The notes beneath the pieces were generated by a model. That model was not told the origin of the DNA and did not search any database. It saw only the letters and a program-made list of their open reading frames with translations. The position numbers were made by a program, and so were the translations under genes. Below are positions 33,855-42,710 of a stretch of 64,000 nt of DNA, one piece after another; the stretch's first letter is position 1, and the number at the start of each line of letters is the position of its first letter. The stretch is from DATARH01 sp963778385 (GTDB lineage Bacteria > Pseudomonadota > Alphaproteobacteria > ATCC43930 > CGMCC-115725), in contig CAVZUA010000056.1 of the NCBI GenBank assembly GCA_963778385.1, positions 248,001 through 312,000 on the forward strand, written 5' to 3'.

Positions 33855-34577
33855 CTATGGAACTTCGACCCGGCTCGCAGTAGCCGAGCGTTGGGTTCGT
33901 TTTCCGGCTTCGCCGATGGGCGGCGGTGGACGCGGGCGTCGTCGCTGCAAGGTGAGGCCATTCTCGTTGGCGAGATCCTCGACCGTTTGTTCCTCCTTAC
34001 CGGCTGATCGCCGCGCGCGGCGAATCTCGGTCGGCGGCCTGCCGTAGATTTCGGCAAAGACGGAGTTGAACCGTCGCAGGCTCCCGAAGCCCGCCCGCAT
34101 CGCGATCTCGGTCATCGGCAGGCTGGTCTCGTCGAGGAGGCGTTTGCCTCGCTGCACGCGCGCGGTCCTTGCGACTTTTGAAGGACTAGCCTGGAGATAG
34201 CGCGCGAATAAACGCGTCAGCTGTCTTGAGCCCACGCCGAGCCGCTGGGCCAGGCGTTCCACCGTGGCTCCCTCCTGATCGAGTGCTCCCTCCTCGGCAA
34301 TAAGCCGCAGCGCGCGTTCGACCGTCGCCCGGCTGCCGATCCAGGCGCTGCAAAAAGGAGCAGTTTCGGGCCGGCAGCGCAGGCATGGGCGGAAGCCGGC
34401 CACCTCCGCCGCGGCGGCCGACGGGAAGAACGAAACGTTGGCCGACCGGGCGGGGCGCACCGGACAGACCGGACGGCAGTAGATGCCGGTGGTATGGACG
34501 CCGGTGTAGAACCGTCCGTCATAGGCCGCGTTTCGCGCCAAGCGCGCACGATCACATTCCGCAAAGTCGAGCGACAT
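33855..34577 (-). CDS. Ada-type methyl-phosphotriester zinc domain plus AraC HTH, lacking a glycosylase domain
   Basis: About 240 residues from ATG 34577 (MSLDFAECDRARLARN). The Ada zinc domain has four cysteines (GIYCRPVCPVRPA, FRPCLRCRPE), the first of which accepts methyl groups from phosphotriesters in Ada. Then comes an AraC-type HTH (GATVERLAQRLGVGSRQLTR, LPMTEIAMRAGFGSLRRFN). In related AlkA-fusion proteins a 3-methyladenine glycosylase domain follows ENGLTL; here that domain is missing and a Pro/Arg-rich tail follows, so the gene is probably 3'-truncated. It may still sense alkylation. Confidence 0.8.
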   Translation of the reverse strand: MSLDFAECDRARLARNAAYDGRFYTGVHTTGIYCRPVCPVRPARSANVSFFPSAAAAEVAGFRPCLRCRPETAPFCSAWIGSRATVERALRLIAEEGALDQEGATVERLAQRLGVGSRQLTRLFARYLQASPSKVARTARVQRGKRLLDETSLPMTEIAMRAGFGSLRRFNSVFAEIYGRPPTEIRRARRSAGKEEQTVEDLANENGLTLQRRRPRPPPPIGEAGKRTQRSATASRVEVP

Positions 34578-34752
34578 GCGCACGATCATAGTCGCTGCCG
34601 CTTCTCGACCAGACTCCCTTTTGGGGATGGAGTCCGGTTTTGGCCAGCAACCGCGGCTTGATTCCACTACCTCTGATCGCGAGCGCTCAGGACGGTGATC
34701 CGCCCGCCACGAGACGCTTCAGGCACCTAACGTCAGCCAACTCGCGGGAGAG

Positions 34753-35547
34753 TTGAGATTGCAGCAGCACCGAAACATCGAAGTCAGCGGCGCGACGCTC
34801 GAATGCACCCTCTACGGTTCGGGCACTCCGGTTGTGTTGCTCGCGAATGCCGGCTGCAGCAGCGGTTATTTTGACGATCTGGCGCGCGCGCTCGCTGCCG
34901 GAGGGTTCCAGACCATCTCCGTTAACATGCGCGGTGTTGGAGAGAGCCGCGGCTCTCTCGACGGCGCAACTTTGCACGATTTGGCCGTCGATGTCGCCGA
35001 AGTCCTGGAAGCTATGGATTGCGGCCCGGCGCACCTGGTCGGCCATGCCTTCGGCAATCGGGTCGCCCGCTGTTTGGCGGCGGACCGGCCGTCGCTGGTG
35101 CGCAGCGTGACTGTGCTTGCGGCGGGCGGTCTCATCGGACCCGCAACGCCACTGGGCACGGGCTTTCGCAACGCTACGGAAGTCAAGATGAATGGCAGCG
35201 ATTGCGTCACCGTGCTGGGCGCGCGCTGGCTGTCGCCGGCGTCCGATCCGAAAATACTGGCGCAGGTCGAATGTTGGCCGGCTGTGCATCTCGCCCACCT
35301 CGCGACCAGCCGGGGTGTGGCGCTCGAGGATTGGTGGGGCGCCGGAACAGCCCCTCTTCTCGTGATCCAGGGGCTCGATGATATAGCGGCTCCGCCGGGC
35401 AATGGCCACGCGCTCCGCGAGCAATTCGGCGAGCGCGTCCGGGTTATCGACCTGCCTCGTGCAGGACATTTTCTGGTGTTGGAGCAGCCCGAAGCCGTTA
35501 CGCCCGCCGTCGCCGAGTTTGTCGGCGCTGGCGCAGTACCTCGCTGA
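34753..35547 (+). CDS. Alpha/beta hydrolase fold protein with Ala at the nucleophile position
   Basis: 264 residues. Fold markers: PVVLLANAGCSSGYFDDL, SVNMRGVGESRG, LVIQGLDDIAAPPGNG (acid) and LPRAGHFLVLEQPEAV (His). The nucleophile elbow, normally G-x-S-x-G, reads GHAFG (Ala99), so hydrolase activity by the usual mechanism is doubtful, unless this subfamily uses another residue. TTG start at 34753 has GGGAG 5 bp before it. Divergent from the Ada-type gene and about 95 bp upstream of the GST gene. Confidence 0.85.
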   Translation: MRLQQHRNIEVSGATLECTLYGSGTPVVLLANAGCSSGYFDDLARALAAGGFQTISVNMRGVGESRGSLDGATLHDLAVDVAEVLEAMDCGPAHLVGHAFGNRVARCLAADRPSLVRSVTVLAAGGLIGPATPLGTGFRNATEVKMNGSDCVTVLGARWLSPASDPKILAQVECWPAVHLAHLATSRGVALEDWWGAGTAPLLVIQGLDDIAAPPGNGHALREQFGERVRVIDLPRAGHFLVLEQPEAVTPAVAEFVGAGAVPR

Positions 35548-35641
35548 CTGCTTGCGGGAGATCGAGAGGAGCCGAAATGGCGCGCTACGACGACACATTT
35601 GTGCGACAGCAAACGGATCATCACAAATCGAGGCCATCCTC

Positions 35642-36559
35642 ATGACCGACATCATCTTGCACCATTACGAAACCTCCCCTTACTCGGAAAAGGTTCGCCT
35701 TGGGCTTGGTCTCAAAGGCCTGGCCTGGGCATCGGTCGAGATCCCCGTCATCATGCCGAAGCCCGACCTGACGGCGCTGACGGGAGGCTATCGCAAGACG
35801 CCAGTGCTCCAGATCGGCGCCGACATCTATTGCGATAGCCAGTTGATTATGCGCGAACTCGAGCGCCGCCACCCCAGCCCGAGTTTTTATCCAGCGGGCC
35901 ACGGCGCGGCCGATGCGCTCGCCTGGTGGGCTGAGAAGACAATGTTCAGCCCGGCTGTCGGCATCGCTTTCGCGAAGAGACCCGACGCATTGCCTGAAGG
36001 GTTTCTCGAAGACCGGGTCAAGTTCTCCGGCCGAAATATCGACCCCGCCGTCATGATGGCGGCAGTGCCGAATCTGCTCGATCAGCTGCGTGCGCATTTC
36101 TATTGGCTGGATCAGATGCTGGCCAACGGCCGCGCGTTTTTGCAAGGCTCGGCACCTGGCCTTGCCGATCTTGCCGCCTACCATCCAATTTGGTTCTTGA
36201 AACAGAATTTCGGATCGACGCCGGCGCCGCTCGACAGGTTTCCAAGGCTGCTGGCCTGGGCGGAGCGTGTTGCCGATATCGGCCATGGCGAGCGGAGCCC
36301 AATGACCTCCCGGACAGCGCTCGATGTAGCCAGGACTGCCACATCAATCGCCAAAGTGTCCGCCGACCCGCATGACCCGAGCGGCCGGCAACCTGGCCAG
36401 ATCGTCAGCGTCACTCCAGACGATACGGGACGCGATCCAGTCGTCGGCGAATTGATCACGTCGGGCGTCGATGAGATCGTCATCCGGCGCGGCGATCACG
36501 CGGTCGGCGAGGTTTGTGTGCATTTTCCGCGCGCCGGCTTCGTAGTGACAACGGCTTAA
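35642..36559 (+). CDS. Glutathione S-transferase family protein with C-terminal extension
   Basis: 305 residues. GST N-domain (about 1-75: IILHHYETSPYSEKVRLGLG with Ser/Tyr at the glutathione site, YRKTPVLQIGADIYCDSQLI with the cis-Pro) and helical C-domain (about 90-215: GLADLAAYHPIWFLKQ). A further 80 residues, VSVTPDDTGRDPVVGELITS to CVHFPRAGFVVTTA, form an added beta-type domain. The ATG at 35642 starts the GST domain; the longer frame upstream is non-coding in appearance. Likely conjugates or isomerises small electrophiles. Confidence 0.88.
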   Translation: MTDIILHHYETSPYSEKVRLGLGLKGLAWASVEIPVIMPKPDLTALTGGYRKTPVLQIGADIYCDSQLIMRELERRHPSPSFYPAGHGAADALAWWAEKTMFSPAVGIAFAKRPDALPEGFLEDRVKFSGRNIDPAVMMAAVPNLLDQLRAHFYWLDQMLANGRAFLQGSAPGLADLAAYHPIWFLKQNFGSTPAPLDRFPRLLAWAERVADIGHGERSPMTSRTALDVARTATSIAKVSADPHDPSGRQPGQIVSVTPDDTGRDPVVGELITSGVDEIVIRRGDHAVGEVCVHFPRAGFVVTTA

Positions 36560-36952
36560 TCGCAAGCCTCGTGCTCGCGCGGCCGACTCCCCAATATCGC
36601 CGAGGTCCGATTAGGGGCACGAAGACCGGTTCGTGGCGTCGAAGCTAAATGCCGGCTGTGGGTTCGGTAAGGAGACCTCCGCCTGAATACGCCGCACCGG
36701 TAGCGCCGAAAGCAGAACATGGGCAGGCCCTCCTGCGCCGCGCGCAGAGCTGCCAGCGGCTGGTAAGCATCAGCAATTCCGCCAGAATTTACCAAACTTT
36801 ACCCCGCCAGCTATACGGCGCCGAGTAAGCCTACGTTCGGCAAACTTACCCTACCGGCATCGGGCGCCGCCTAGACTGGTTGAGCGTGACATGATCGCGA
36901 CCTGCGGCCGCCGCGCCAATCGCATGCTTCTCCGGTCAAAAGGGAGCAGGCC
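36560..36952. other. Intergenic region with dispersed repeat copy 2
   Basis: No gene. Holds the diverged repeat at 36612-36690 and the leader of the GFA-family gene. Confidence 0.45.
36612..36690. repeat. Dispersed intergenic repeat, copy 2 (diverged)
   Basis: Shares GGGGCACGAAGA and the TGCCGGCTG..GGTTCGGTAAG block with copy 1 at 33718, with more substitutions. Confidence 0.4.
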
Positions 36953-37405
36953 ATGGCAAAGAAATATACGGCTCAGTGTGCGTGTGGTGCCATAAAGTTT
37001 GGGTTTGACGCTGTCCCGACTTTCATCGTGGATTGCTATTGCAAGGACTGCCAGAAGTCCTCCGGCGGCGCGATGGCGACTTTCTTTGGCGTCTCGCAGG
37101 ACGATTTCACACTGATCACCGGCAAGCCTAGATCTTTTCACTACGTGGCGGAAAGCGGCAAAGGTCTTGATCGGAATTTCTGTCCGGACTGCGGTTCCCG
37201 ACTCTACTCCAGTAATCTGGAAAGCTTCCCGGGCATGGTGTTCGTTACAATCGGCAGTCTGGATCGGCCCGACGGCATCGAGCCGAAACTAGAGATATTT
37301 ACCAAGCGCCGCCTCAAATGGACCAAACCGCTGGAGGTCCCGCAATTTCCGGGCATGCCCAGCGGAGCGAACAACAACCGCCCGCAAAGGCGGGACGCGC
37401 TCTAG
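36953..37405 (+). CDS. GFA family (CENP-V domain) zinc protein
   Basis: 150 residues. Zinc ligands are all present: C9 and C11 (CACGAIKF), C28/C30/C33 (CYCKDCQKSSGG) and the FCPDCGSRLY pair. GFA-family proteins include glutathione-dependent formaldehyde-activating enzyme, but most are of unknown function. AAAGGGAGCAGG precedes the ATG. Stands alone. Confidence 0.92.
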   Translation: MAKKYTAQCACGAIKFGFDAVPTFIVDCYCKDCQKSSGGAMATFFGVSQDDFTLITGKPRSFHYVAESGKGLDRNFCPDCGSRLYSSNLESFPGMVFVTIGSLDRPDGIEPKLEIFTKRRLKWTKPLEVPQFPGMPSGANNNRPQRRDAL

Positions 37406-37653
37406 TAACGGAATTACCGCAATTTACCTCGGTAGGGCAGCGGCTGCGGTAGGGTGGGACGGGAGACAGACTGCCCCCACGCGCGTGCCGAGAGCATCTG
37501 ACTCAGAACCGTAAGCTCATGGGCTGAGCCCCCGGCCCAACCCTGGTATCGCCGACGCTTTAATGAAGCACTCGTAAAGCAATCTGCCAAGACCGGGGCG
37601 ATTTCAATGGATTGCTGGCACCAGTTCGCTGAACGCATCAACTGGAGCTCAGA

Positions 37654-38883
37654 ATGTTGAATAAAGCTTACGATGCTCAATGTGCTTCGGTTAAGGTTCA
37701 TTGCACACACCCTACAGAGCTAAACAATCGGCGGTTTACGCTGTTTGCTCTGGCCTTTGGTACTTTTTGCATTGGCACGTCTGAATTTGCCAGTATGGGT
37801 ATTATTCAACTTTTCTCCGAAAGCCTCCGCGTTGACATACCGACCGCTACGAACGCAATCACCGCTTATGCGTTTGGCGTTGTCGTTGGGGCACCGCTGG
37901 TCACGCTGGTTGCAGCCCGCCTCAATCGACGCAACCTGCTTCTGTGCCTCATGGCGCTGTTCGTGGTGGGCAATCTTTTCTCCGCCGCGTCGGCGAACCT
38001 CGGAATCCTCATTGCCGCGCGGTTTATCGCGGGCATGCCGCAGGGAGCGTATTTTGGCGCCGCCGCGGTGGTCGCAGCCTACATTGTCGGACCCGGACAC
38101 GGTGGCAAGGCCTTTGCCCTCGTCATGGCGGGGCTGACAATCGCGACCATCGTCGGATCGCCGCTCGCGACGTTTCTTGGGCAGAATTTGGGCTGGCGCA
38201 ACACCTACGTGGCTGTCGCCCTCATAGCCGCGCTGTCGTTTGGAGCGCTTTGGCTATGGGTGTCTCGCACAGACGCCTTACGCGGAGGCCCTGTCGTACA
38301 AGAGCTGAGCTCGCTTCGCCGGTCGTCGGTGTGGCTCATGATGCTCGTTGCCGCGCTCAGCGTCGCCAGTATATTTGCCGTCTATACGTTCATCGGTCCG
38401 TTTGTGACCGACGTAACCCATCTCTCACGGTCATGGATCCCGCTCGCTCTGGCGCTTTACGGCGTCGGGATGACGGTCGGAAATCTGATCGGAGGGCGTC
38501 TCGCGGATGTGTATCCGGCGCGCGGGCTGGTTGTCGGCTTCGGATCGGCGCTCGTCGTGCTTGCGATCCTGGCGTCCTTTGGGTCAGACGTCATCACACT
38601 CATGGTCGGGCTGTTTGGCGTCGGGATGACGATGATGATCGGCATTCCAACGATCCAAGTGCGGCTGACCGGCCTAGCCCCCGAGGCGCCCACCTTGATG
38701 GGCGCGATGAATTTGGCGTCGCTCAATGTCGCGAATGCTATTGGCGCCTGGGCGGGCGCGGCGGCAATCTCGGCGGGCTTTGGATTGCTGTCAGCGGTAT
38801 GGGCAGGCTTCGGACTGACGCTCATGGGCTTGGTGCTTTTTGGCCTTACGCCGCCGCGTTCGGCCCAATTCGCGCCGGCGTGA
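37654..38883 (+). CDS. MFS transporter, AraJ/sugar-efflux type
   Basis: 409 residues with 12 spans. Typical of the DHA1/AraJ branch: FALAFGTFCIGTSEFASMG, GAPLVTLVAARLNRRNLLL, FIAGMPQGAYFGAAAVVAAY, LATFLGQNLGWRNTYVAV and GNLIGGRLADVYPARGLVVG. Members export sugars, arabinose-like compounds or drugs. GGAG precedes ATG 37654. The first 25 residues are polar and could be extra. Confidence 0.9.
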   Translation: MLNKAYDAQCASVKVHCTHPTELNNRRFTLFALAFGTFCIGTSEFASMGIIQLFSESLRVDIPTATNAITAYAFGVVVGAPLVTLVAARLNRRNLLLCLMALFVVGNLFSAASANLGILIAARFIAGMPQGAYFGAAAVVAAYIVGPGHGGKAFALVMAGLTIATIVGSPLATFLGQNLGWRNTYVAVALIAALSFGALWLWVSRTDALRGGPVVQELSSLRRSSVWLMMLVAALSVASIFAVYTFIGPFVTDVTHLSRSWIPLALALYGVGMTVGNLIGGRLADVYPARGLVVGFGSALVVLAILASFGSDVITLMVGLFGVGMTMMIGIPTIQVRLTGLAPEAPTLMGAMNLASLNVANAIGAWAGAAAISAGFGLLSAVWAGFGLTLMGLVLFGLTPPRSAQFAPA

Positions 38884-39054
38884 AGAGTTCGTGCTTGGCC
38901 AGGCCGGCAACCGCCGCGTCCGACAAGCTGCATTCGCGCGTGATGTCTTGACGTGACGAGGCCTACCCAGAAGGAATTGGTTTTTCAGACGGGCTAGACC
39001 GTCAACCTCCTAATCCGGGACCTTAATACCCATGCACAGCCAGTAATTGGCGCA

Positions 39055-40734
39055 ATGTCGTCAGCTCCTGAGGACCTAATTGCTGCCCGCCACGATCAGA
39101 TGTTTCCCACGCTGGAAGCATCCGAGATTGGCCGCATCGCCCGGCTTGGGGAACGCAGAACCTACGCCGCGGGCGTCCCGATCTTTGCCACCGGCGAAGT
39201 TGCGCCGGGCGCCTTTGTCCTGCTCTCCGGCCTGGTCGAGATGACGCAGCGCAACCGCCACGGCGAGTCTGAGCTGATCGTAACTCACGGCCCGGGTTCC
39301 TTTATGGGAGAACTGGCGCAGCTATCGGGACGGCCATCGCTCGTCGACGGTGTCGCAAAGGCGCCGGTCGAAACGCTGGTCATTCCGCCCTCGCGGCTGC
39401 GTGATCTCCTCGTCGAGGAAGCGGAACTCGGCGAACGGATCATGCGCGCCTTGATCTTGCGTCGCATGCGTCTGCTGCGAAGCGGGACCGGCGGTCCCGT
39501 CATCGTTGGCAGCGCGGACAATGCCGATGTGCTGCGGCTGGAAAATTTCTTGTCGCGGAATGGGTACCCACACCAGCGGCTGGACCCAACTGACGACGCG
39601 TGCGCGCGCACCTTGATCGAGCGTTTTCACGTGACATCGCGAGAGTTGCCGATCGTCCTCTGCCCAAATGGGGCAATGCTGCGCAATCCTACCGAAGTGG
39701 GACTGGCGCGCTGCATCGGGATGGTGGCCTCGCTCGACCCGGACCGGGTCTATGACGTGGCGATTGTCGGCGCCGGACCGGCGGGCCTAGCCGCGGCTGT
39801 TTACGCGGCGTCCGAAGGGTTGTCGACGCTCGTCCTGGACTGTCGCGCGTTTGGCGGACAGGCCGGTGCCTCGGCGCGCATCGAGAACTACCTTGGCTTT
39901 CCAACCGGGATCACCGGTGGAGCCCTGATGGCGCGTGCCTACAACCAGGCGCAGAAGTTCGGCGCAGAGATGGCGATCCCCGATGAGACCGTCGGACTGG
40001 AGGCATTAACCGGCGACGGATACTGCGCCCTGACGCTGGCCAATGCCGAACAGGTCCGGTCTCGGGCGGTGGTCATTGCCAGTGGCGCTCGATACCGCCG
40101 GCTCGACGTAGAAAACCTCGCGTCGTTTGAGGGGGCGTCAGTGCACTACTGGGCCTCGCCGCTGGAGGCGCAGCTGTGCAGTGGCCAGGACGTCGCACTT
40201 GTCGGCGCCGGCAATTCCGCCGGCCAGGCGGCCGTGTATCTGGCCAACCGGGTGGCGAGAGTTCTGATGATTGTCCGGGGCGAGAGCCTCGGTACGAGCA
40301 TGTCGCGGTATTTGGTCGAGCGCATCGGCGCGACCCCGAACATCGAAATTAAGTACAACACGTCGGTGAGCGCGCTCGATGGCAGTGACGGAGTGCTGAA
40401 AGCTATTCGCTGCCATTCCCATCAAGCCGACGGCGAACGGACCTGGGCAATCCGTCACCTGTTCCTGTTCATTGGCGCCGAACCTAATACGGATTGGCTG
40501 GCAGGCTCCGGCATTATGCTTGACGACAAGGGCTTCATCCGTACCGGCGATGATTTGCGCGGCCCGCTCGAAACCAATCTGCCCGGCGTCTTCGCGATCG
40601 GCGACGTGCGTTGCGGCTCGGTCAAAAGGGTTGCCGCCGCAGTGGGCGACGGCGCGCATGTCGTTGCGGCACTGCACACGTTTCTGGCGAAAGCCGGCAA
40701 CGGGGTTACGGCAGTTCGGATCAGGGAGCGATGA
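39055..40734 (+). CDS. Cyclic-nucleotide-binding domain fused to thioredoxin-reductase-like FAD oxidoreductase
   Basis: 559 residues in three blocks. (1) cNMP-binding fold at about 15-130, with GSFMGELAQLSGRPS at the phosphate cassette, lacking the usual Arg-Ala. (2) A thioredoxin-like middle domain at about 147-215 (LENFLSRNGYPHQRLDPTDD). (3) A TrxR-like FAD/NAD(P) domain at about 232-545: VAIVGAGPAGLAAAVYAA, FGGQAGASARIENYLGFP, VALVGAGNSAGQAAVYLA and GVFAIGDVRCGSVKRVAAA. The redox CxxC of TrxR is absent (YWASPLEAQLC instead). Probably a signal-gated oxidoreductase. Overlaps the UBP zinc-finger gene by 4 bp. Confidence 0.92.
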   Translation: MSSAPEDLIAARHDQMFPTLEASEIGRIARLGERRTYAAGVPIFATGEVAPGAFVLLSGLVEMTQRNRHGESELIVTHGPGSFMGELAQLSGRPSLVDGVAKAPVETLVIPPSRLRDLLVEEAELGERIMRALILRRMRLLRSGTGGPVIVGSADNADVLRLENFLSRNGYPHQRLDPTDDACARTLIERFHVTSRELPIVLCPNGAMLRNPTEVGLARCIGMVASLDPDRVYDVAIVGAGPAGLAAAVYAASEGLSTLVLDCRAFGGQAGASARIENYLGFPTGITGGALMARAYNQAQKFGAEMAIPDETVGLEALTGDGYCALTLANAEQVRSRAVVIASGARYRRLDVENLASFEGASVHYWASPLEAQLCSGQDVALVGAGNSAGQAAVYLANRVARVLMIVRGESLGTSMSRYLVERIGATPNIEIKYNTSVSALDGSDGVLKAIRCHSHQADGERTWAIRHLFLFIGAEPNTDWLAGSGIMLDDKGFIRTGDDLRGPLETNLPGVFAIGDVRCGSVKRVAAAVGDGAHVVAALHTFLAKAGNGVTAVRIRER

Positions 40735-41042
40735 TGGCCGACGACTGTTCTCATGACGCGGCGATCCGCGACGTCACCCCGAGTGCGCTTGGATGCGAGG
40801 AATGCCTGAAGATCGGCTCGCCTTGGGTTCATCTGCGCCTGTGCCGTGCCTGCGGCCATGTCGGTTGCTGCGACGACTCGCCGAACCGGCACGCGACGCG
40901 ACACTTCCAGGCGACAAGGCATCCCGTCATCGAGGGCTACGATCCGCCTGAAGGCTGGGGCTGGTGCTATATCGACGAGGTCATGCTCGACCTCAGCGAC
41001 CGCGCAACGCCGCATAACGGGCCAATACCACGCTTTTATTAA
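40731..41042 (+). CDS. UBP-type zinc-finger protein
   Basis: 103 residues. A full ZnF-UBP domain: DCSHDAAIRD, GCEECLKIGSPWVHLRLC, RACGHVGCCDDSPNRHATRH, FQATRHPVIEGY. In eukaryotes this domain binds the free C-terminus of ubiquitin; in bacteria it is usually encoded, as here, directly after the cNMP-TrxR gene (ATGA overlap), so the two probably act together. ATG 40731 or 40734. Confidence 0.92.
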   Translation: MMADDCSHDAAIRDVTPSALGCEECLKIGSPWVHLRLCRACGHVGCCDDSPNRHATRHFQATRHPVIEGYDPPEGWGWCYIDEVMLDLSDRATPHNGPIPRFY

Positions 41043-41163
41043 GTCGCTTGTGGCGCGCACGTATCAGTCCGATCCCAATTTTTTACCACGCTTAACCACG
41101 TATCCGGCGCCGCTCCTGGTAAATCTAGCCCCGCGATGATCGTCCAGACGGCGGGAGCATCCG

Positions 41164-42030
41164 ATGACCGAATTAAGGGCAAGCGGTGTTTCGAGCGGCG
41201 TCGAACGGCGCGATATTATCCGGGTGGCAGGAGCAGCGCTGGCCGCCGGGATCGGAGCGGCGGCCCTGACTGCCACACCCTCTTCCGCTTCTGCCCAGAC
41301 GGCGCCGGCGGGCGGATCAGGCAGCCGCAATGACGCGTCTCTCGGAAGGCGGCTGCAAGGCGTCCAGCATTTTGGCGTGACCGTCCAGAACATGGACCGG
41401 GCGTTCGAGTTCTATACCGAGGTGCTGGGCGGCAATGAGGTCATGCGGGACGGTGACTTCCACGGCGAACCCATCCACAACACCATCCTGACCCACGAGG
41501 AAATCGTAGCGCGTGAGCGTAAGGTTGATCCGCGCACCATCGGCGTTCCTGACCTTCGAGGCGGCACCCAGCGGCTTGATGTGCGTTTCGTTCAGTTCGA
41601 CAACGTCGTGATCGAGCTGTTGCAATACCGCGATGCGACGCAGCCGATGGGCAGCGGCGACAGCTGGGCGGAGCCGCGAGACCATATGAGCCCCGCCTAT
41701 CCCCGCTCGATGCATATCTGCTTCTACATCCGCGACGACGTCGATTTTAACAAGTTTATCCACGACCTCGAAGCGGAGGCCGCGCGGCGAGGCATGACCC
41801 AGGTGAAGGCCAACCGCACCATCACCGTCACCACGGAAGACCAGCGAAAAGCTGCGCCGATTGACACCAACACAATCAAAATCCGCCAGGGCAAGTCCAA
41901 CGGCTGGTCGCTGATCTACTGCATCGGCCCAGAGGGCGAGCAGCTCGAATTCGTTCAGGCGCTCGGCCCGGTGAAGCAGACCTTCAAAGAAGCGCTAGAG
42001 ACGCGCCAGCGAATGCTGGACGGGGGCTAA
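41164..42030 (+). CDS. Exported VOC (glyoxalase/dioxygenase fold) protein
   Basis: 288 residues. The N-terminus carries a Tat-like signal (VERRDIIRVAGAALAAG, cleavage near SASAQ). The rest is a vicinal-oxygen-chelate fold: LQGVQHFGVTVQNMDRAFEF with metal His, VRFVQFDNVVIELLQY with Glu, SMHICFYIRDDVDFNKFI with His, and GEQLEFVQALG with Glu. These ligands fit a metal enzyme, but an exported VOC protein is less usual. Followed 44 bp later by an exported monooxygenase-like gene. Confidence 0.85.
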   Translation: MTELRASGVSSGVERRDIIRVAGAALAAGIGAAALTATPSSASAQTAPAGGSGSRNDASLGRRLQGVQHFGVTVQNMDRAFEFYTEVLGGNEVMRDGDFHGEPIHNTILTHEEIVARERKVDPRTIGVPDLRGGTQRLDVRFVQFDNVVIELLQYRDATQPMGSGDSWAEPRDHMSPAYPRSMHICFYIRDDVDFNKFIHDLEAEAARRGMTQVKANRTITVTTEDQRKAAPIDTNTIKIRQGKSNGWSLIYCIGPEGEQLEFVQALGPVKQTFKEALETRQRMLDGG

Positions 42031-42074
42031 GCGCATGTTGGCGGTGTCGCTTTCAGCTGTGAGGAGATTGCATC

Positions 42075-42485
42075 ATGCGTTGCAAACTCCGGCCCTGGTT
42101 GGCCGCAACGATACTGGCAAGTGTCTTGCCTGCGCCTGACGTGCAGGCGGGTTCCGGCGCCCCCTATGCTGGCATACCTGACGGCGCGTTTTCCGTCGTC
42201 GCCGAGATCCGTGCCAAACCAGGCAAAGAGGCTGAGCTGCGCGCCGCCACGTTGCCCCTCATCGGACTTGTGCGCGGCGACCCCAAGAACCTCGTCTATT
42301 TCCTGCAGGAGGACAGACAGGCCCCCGGCCATTTCGTCTTTTACGAAATCTTCGCGAGCGAGGCAGATTTCGAGGCTCACAACGCCAAACCATATGTGAA
42401 AGCCTGGTTCGCCAAGCTGCCTGACCTCGCAGAGAGCACTGTGACAGCTACCAAGATGAGGATCCTGACCGAAGCGACGCGCTGA
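42075..42485 (+). CDS. Exported antibiotic-biosynthesis-monooxygenase (ABM) domain protein
   Basis: 136 residues: signal peptide (about 1-25, ending VQA) and a dimeric alpha-beta barrel ABM domain (FSVVAEIRAKPGKEAELRAA, FVFYEIFASEADFEAHNAK, VKAWFAKLPDL). Such domains act as quinol monooxygenases or heme/aldehyde-handling enzymes. A GAGGAG site precedes the ATG. Likely co-transcribed with the VOC gene. Confidence 0.87.
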   Translation: MRCKLRPWLAATILASVLPAPDVQAGSGAPYAGIPDGAFSVVAEIRAKPGKEAELRAATLPLIGLVRGDPKNLVYFLQEDRQAPGHFVFYEIFASEADFEAHNAKPYVKAWFAKLPDLAESTVTATKMRILTEATR

Positions 42486-42555
42486 TGTTAAGCGAGACGA
42501 CCATATTGGACATACGCACGCCGCTGCTCGATCGGATGCCGGATGCAATGTCCCG

Positions 42556-42710
42556 TCAATGAGGCATGCTCAACGACTTATCGGCCGTGGAATACCCGAT
42601 AACGCGATCTTGCTTGAGCGAGGCCAGATCGTTCCGCGCGCGTAAAACCCAGGCTTGGGCGCCGATCTCCTCGGCCAGCTCAATCGCGGCCACTAGTCGG
42701 CCGAGTCGTT
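42556..42710 (-). pseudogene. Gene fragment beyond the IS630 end, possibly a regulator tail
   Basis: The minus strand reads ERLGRLVAAIELAEEIGAQA then WVLRARNDLASLKQDRVIG before TGA. It resembles the last TPR segment of LuxR/NB-ARC regulators (A-x-W-x-LRA-x-xxLA). The regulator truncated on the other side of the IS (43896) is on the same strand, so this may be its separated tail, although the two ends appear to overlap in the domain rather than join. Confidence 0.4.
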
